Positions 14,414-16,761 of a stretch of DNA of 16,761 bases are shown one piece after another. How positions within the stretch are numbered: the first letter of the stretch is position 1; the number at the start of each line of letters is the position of its first letter. The stretch is from Bacillota bacterium (GTDB taxonomy: Bacteria; Bacillota; Clostridia; Christensenellales; UMGS416), in the NCBI GenBank assembly GCA_023428265.1, contig JAEYYW010000130.1:1-16761 (forward strand). Direction: 5' to 3'. The notes beneath the pieces are model-generated. The model saw only the letters and a list, made by a program, of their open reading frames with translations. It ran no database searches and was not told the DNA's origin. Position numbers and translations under genes: made by a program.

Positions 14414-15733
14414 TTACGGTTCCAGGCGCTGGATGTCACGGGGGTAGAGGCATGCCCGCCGCACATTGTCCAGCCCTACAAGCTTCATCACCAGTCTCTC
14501 CAGCCCGAGGCCGAGCCCGCCGTGGGGCGGCAGGCCTGATTTGTGGCTCAGCAGATATGCCTCAAAATCATCGGGGTTCATTCCGCGGGCGAGCATCTTA
14601 TCCACCTGGGCCTGCCAGCTATGGATGCGTTGGCCGCCGGTGGTCACCTCCAGGCCCCGGAAGAGAAGGTCAAAGCTCAACGTATTGGCAGGCTCAGCAG
14701 GGTCGTCCATCGCATAGAAAGGCCGCTTGGCGCTGGGATAATGCGTCACGAACACAAACTCACTGCCGGTTTGCTTTTTGACCCAGTCACAAAGCAGTTG
14801 TTCCTCAACCGGCTCGAAGTCATGGTAGTCGGTCACAGTGTGCTTGCACTCGGTCTTCAGAATCTCCTTGGCTTCCATAAAGCGAATTGAGGGGATCTCG
14901 GCAATCTCCGGAAGCTTCACATTGAGTTCTTTCAGCTCCGCGCCATATTCTGCCTGTAGCAGCGCCATTGTGTGGCGGAGCATGGCAGTTTCCACGGCCA
15001 TTACGTCTTCATGGTTTCTGATATAGCCCATCTCAAAGTCCATGCTGGTGTATTCGTTGAGGTGCCGCGATGTGTCGTGCTTCTCCGCGCGAAACACCGG
15101 CCCAATCTCAAACACCCGCTCAAACACGCCCACCATCGCCTGTTTGTAAAGCTGTGGGCTTTGGGCCAGATAAGCCTTGCGGCCGAAATATTCCAGCGCA
15201 AAGATGTTGGAGCCGCCCTCGGCACCGGCTGCCACAATCTTGGGCGTGTGGATCTCAGTGAAGCCTTCGCCGGTCAAATACTCCCGGAAGCCGCGCGCCA
15301 CACCCTCCTGCAGCTTGAAGATCGCCCGTTCCCGCTGGTTGCGGAGGCACAGCGACCGTGCCTGCAGATTTGAATCCAGCGGCAAGCCCAACTCCTTCTT
15401 GTTGATGACCAGCGGCAGCTCTCCGGCAGGCCCGGAGAGCACGCGCACTTCCCTCAGGATGATGTCATAGCCCAGCTTTGACCGGGGCTCAATCTTCACA
15501 ATGCCGCTTGCATCCACGCAATCGCCTTCGCCAATGGCCGCAAGCTCAAACGCCGCCTCACCGGGGATGTAGATTGTTTGCACAAGATCTCTTGCGGTGC
15601 GGAGAATCACAAACGCAAAACCGCTCATCTCGCGGATGCGATAGACCGAACCGTGGAAGCGCACCGCGTCGCCGTCGGCGGGAGCGGCGGGCAGCACAGG
15701 CAGGTGCATGGGGTTGGCGCTGATCGTTTTCAT
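14414..15733 (-). CDS. aspS: Aspartyl-tRNA synthetase, archaeal/short type
   Basis: 439-residue class IIb synthetase that charges tRNA with Asp. An N-terminal OB-fold anticodon-binding domain covers about 20-105. The catalytic domain follows: the flipping-loop region AAGAEGGSNIF (168-178), SPQLYKQ (192-198), motif 2 with FRAEKHDTSRHLNEYTSMDF (214-233) and motif 3 GGLGLGLERLVM (405-416). It lacks the large GAD insertion of normal bacterial AspRS (about 590 residues). In Clostridia this type is often non-discriminating and also makes Asp-tRNA(Asn) for the GatCAB amidotransferase. Specificity is not decided here: a site that is Trp in many discriminating archaeal enzymes seems to be Tyr31. The start is the ATG at 15733 behind AGGAGG; in-frame codons further upstream lie inside the T-box leader. 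Regulated by the T-box. Confidence 0.93.
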   Translation of the reverse strand: MKTISANPMHLPVLPAAPADGDAVRFHGSVYRIREMSGFAFVILRTARDLVQTIYIPGEAAFELAAIGEGDCVDASGIVKIEPRSKLGYDIILREVRVLSGPAGELPLVINKKELGLPLDSNLQARSLCLRNQRERAIFKLQEGVARGFREYLTGEGFTEIHTPKIVAAGAEGGSNIFALEYFGRKAYLAQSPQLYKQAMVGVFERVFEIGPVFRAEKHDTSRHLNEYTSMDFEMGYIRNHEDVMAVETAMLRHTMALLQAEYGAELKELNVKLPEIAEIPSIRFMEAKEILKTECKHTVTDYHDFEPVEEQLLCDWVKKQTGSEFVFVTHYPSAKRPFYAMDDPAEPANTLSFDLLFRGLEVTTGGQRIHSWQAQVDKMLARGMNPDDFEAYLLSHKSGLPPHGGLGLGLERLVMKLVGLDNVRRACLYPRDIQRLEP

Positions 15734-15753
15734 AGTAAAGCCTCCTGACAAAT

Positions 15754-15780
15754 AAAAAGCCCCGGAAGTAATCTTCCGGG
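15754..15780 (-). terminator. T-box-controlled terminator of aspS
   Basis: Minus strand CCCGGAAG-atta-CTTCCGGG followed by GCTTTTT, 21 bases before the aspS start codon. It competes with the antiterminator formed by the T-box sequence just upstream. Confidence 0.9.
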
Positions 15781-15993
15781 ACGGGAAATCAAACCCGCGG
15801 TGCCACCCGCATTGGCGGCATGCCGCCCTGCTCAAGGCCCATAACGCTGGCATGCGGGGCGGTCTACGGCCAAAAGGCTTCTTCGCCCATGCTCGCAGGC
15901 GTCTTTCACCCTTGCATTGCCCTGGAGCCGCTTTCAGCCGGCGGCGGCTCCTCTCTGGCGGGGTGCGCGGGGTACTGGCCTGGTCATTGCTTG
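15754..15993 (-). promoter_or_regulatory. T-box riboswitch leader of aspS (likely Asp specifier GAC)
   Basis: Transcribed leader of about 240 bases that binds uncharged tRNA and lets transcription continue when charging falls. Seen on the minus strand: the stem I element CCAGAGAGGAGCC, then GGCTGAAAGCGGCTCC. The specifier region GGGTGAAAGACGCCTGCGAGC follows, in which I read the specifier as GAC (15901-15903), matching the Asp enzyme downstream. Then comes a GC-rich stem with the perfect 14-bp palindrome ggcggcatgccgcc (15814-15827). The T-box proper, GCGGGTGGCACCGCGGG (15794-15810), contains the UGGCACC bulge that pairs with the tRNA CCA end. The terminator hairpin closes it. The specifier reading is by eye; the T-box itself is unmistakable. 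Confidence 0.93.
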
Positions 15994-15999
15994 ACCCAG

Positions 16000-16028
16000 A
16001 TTATATACCACAGACTGCGATTGTTCAA
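16000..16028 (-). promoter_or_regulatory. Sigma-A promoter of the aspS T-box transcript
   Basis: Minus strand TTGAAC (16023-16028), 17-base spacer, TATAAT (16000-16005). The -35 contains the TGA stop codon (16025-16027) of the upstream gene. Confidence 0.85.
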
Positions 16029-16761
16029 GCATTCAGACTGCTCGATGTCGCGCCGCTGTCGGATACAGCCGCGGCAACGGCGCTGAGCGGAAACTCTGCT
16101 GCTCCCAGCGTCCTCCTTCTCCGCTTTGCAGCCTCAACCATCGCCTTGACATCGTTGTACCATGCCATCACCCGGTCGTATGAGAAACCAATCAAGATCC
16201 ACGGATACGCGGCTTCCACGCTGTTGAGCAGCGACTCCAGCCGTTTGAGCGGGCCCCTGATCCTGACGGCCTCTCCTCTGAACACCAGGTGCAGCGCAAT
16301 CTTTCCATTCACCTTGAGCGGGCCCTGCAGACGAATGCTCCGGTCGGCAATGAAAGCCCACAGCAGCTCATCGGCCAGATAGAACCTGATACTCCACGGA
16401 GTTTCCACAATGACCCAGTTCTTCGCAAGACATACGGAACTGCCGGGCAGAACCCGATGGAGATGTCCGGACACAACGGCCTCCAAATACTGCCTTTCGA
16501 TCCGGGGCAATGCCTCTTCCGGCTCAAAGCCAACCGGCAGCTTCTTTAACCCGGAGTATCGCTGGATGCTCATGATGCCCAGCACACACTTCAGCGTGAG
16601 TATCACCGCAAGCACCAGCATTGCCAGCGGCGGCAGATAGAAGAAAAGCCGCGGGGTGAGATAGTCCTGCCCCGGCTGGATGCTGTAGCGGTAAATGAGC
16701 CTGGCGGCATCGGACTCACTATACCCGTAATAATCCCCCAGCTGTCTGACCACCCTTATAT
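16025..16761 (-). CDS. One-span membrane protein of unknown function (5' partial)
   Basis: The frame is open to the window edge, so the N terminus is missing; the GTG at 16753 has no ribosome site and is probably internal. About 244 residues are visible. A short segment, GYSESDAARLIYRYSIQPG, precedes one strong hydrophobic span, FFYLPPLAMLVLAVILTL, followed by about 180 soluble residues. That domain has alternating beta-like segments (SSVCLAKNWVIVETPWSIRF, ELLWAFIADRSIRLQ, KIALHLVFRGEAVRIRG) reminiscent of a PH-like fold, then a helical segment with KRRRRT and an Ala/Ser-rich tail. I do not recognise the family. The stop lies within the -35 of the aspS promoter, so the two genes are packed tightly but separately controlled. 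Confidence 0.75.
   Translation of the reverse strand, partial: IRVVRQLGDYYGYSESDAARLIYRYSIQPGQDYLTPRLFFYLPPLAMLVLAVILTLKCVLGIMSIQRYSGLKKLPVGFEPEEALPRIERQYLEAVVSGHLHRVLPGSSVCLAKNWVIVETPWSIRFYLADELLWAFIADRSIRLQGPLKVNGKIALHLVFRGEAVRIRGPLKRLESLLNSVEAAYPWILIGFSYDRVMAWYNDVKAMVEAAKRRRRTLGAAEFPLSAVAAAVSDSGATSSSLNA

Noticed and set aside
15814..15827. Perfect palindrome ggcggcatgccgcc as a protein operator
   Set aside because: It lies within the transcribed T-box leader and is better explained as part of an RNA stem.
15734..15853. 40-residue N-terminal extension of AspS
   Set aside because: These codons lie in the T-box and terminator, and the AGGAGG site points to the ATG at 15733.
1..16761. Mobile element, prophage, toxin-antitoxin, defence island or CRISPR array
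   Set aside because: No transposase, integrase, direct-repeat array, terminal repeats or defence-type domains were seen on either strand.

Overview
The window looks like a GC-rich Firmicutes chromosome, most likely a Clostridia-type anaerobe. The pointers are a T-box leader upstream of an aminoacyl-tRNA synthetase, a long-form HPF, an RlmD-type methyltransferase with an Fe-S cysteine set, an archaeal-type (short) AspS, strong AGGAGG ribosome binding sites and sigma-A promoters with 17-18 bp spacers. The taxon is inferred from gene style only. I see no plasmid, phage, IS or CRISPR signature. Most genes are on the minus strand.

Layout. 1-1593 (+): the end of a VanY-type D,D-carboxypeptidase, then a Cof-type HAD phosphatase. 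1550-3291 (-): a class I SAM methyltransferase whose 3' end overlaps the HAD gene, preceded by a double [4Fe-4S] protein related to the QueG reductase. 3371-4309 (-): hpf, with a promoter that reads like a sigma-B site, and a tRNA-Val(CAC) gene with its own promoter and terminator. 4342-6959 (-): a two-gene operon of a stand-alone ornithine cyclodeaminase-type (LOR/SDH, TIGR00300) enzyme and a YfcC-family transporter, with a clear promoter and a dyad around the start of transcription. 6997-11456 (-): a 70-residue protein of unknown function, a large GH78 alpha-L-rhamnosidase (TTG start, lower GC) and an RlmD-type rRNA uracil methyltransferase. 11497-12612 (+): a six-span membrane protein of unknown function with promoter and a shared terminator. 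12626-14359 (-): pyrG with promoter and an operator-like palindrome. 14414-16028 (-): aspS behind a complete T-box riboswitch whose likely specifier is GAC (Asp). 16025-16761 (-): the end of a one-span membrane protein, cut by the window edge.

Functionally this is largely housekeeping: translation and ribosome maintenance (hpf, tRNA-Val, rlmD, aspS), CTP synthesis and cell-wall trimming. Two accessory pieces are added: amino-acid (ornithine-like) catabolism plus transport, and rhamnoside degradation. I do not see a clear new multi-gene system. The items most worth a second look are the cyclodeaminase/YfcC operon with its dyad, the sigma-B-like hpf promoter, the QueG-like protein, the palindrome on the pyrG -35 and the small gene at 6997-7209. 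All promoter and hairpin calls were made by eye.
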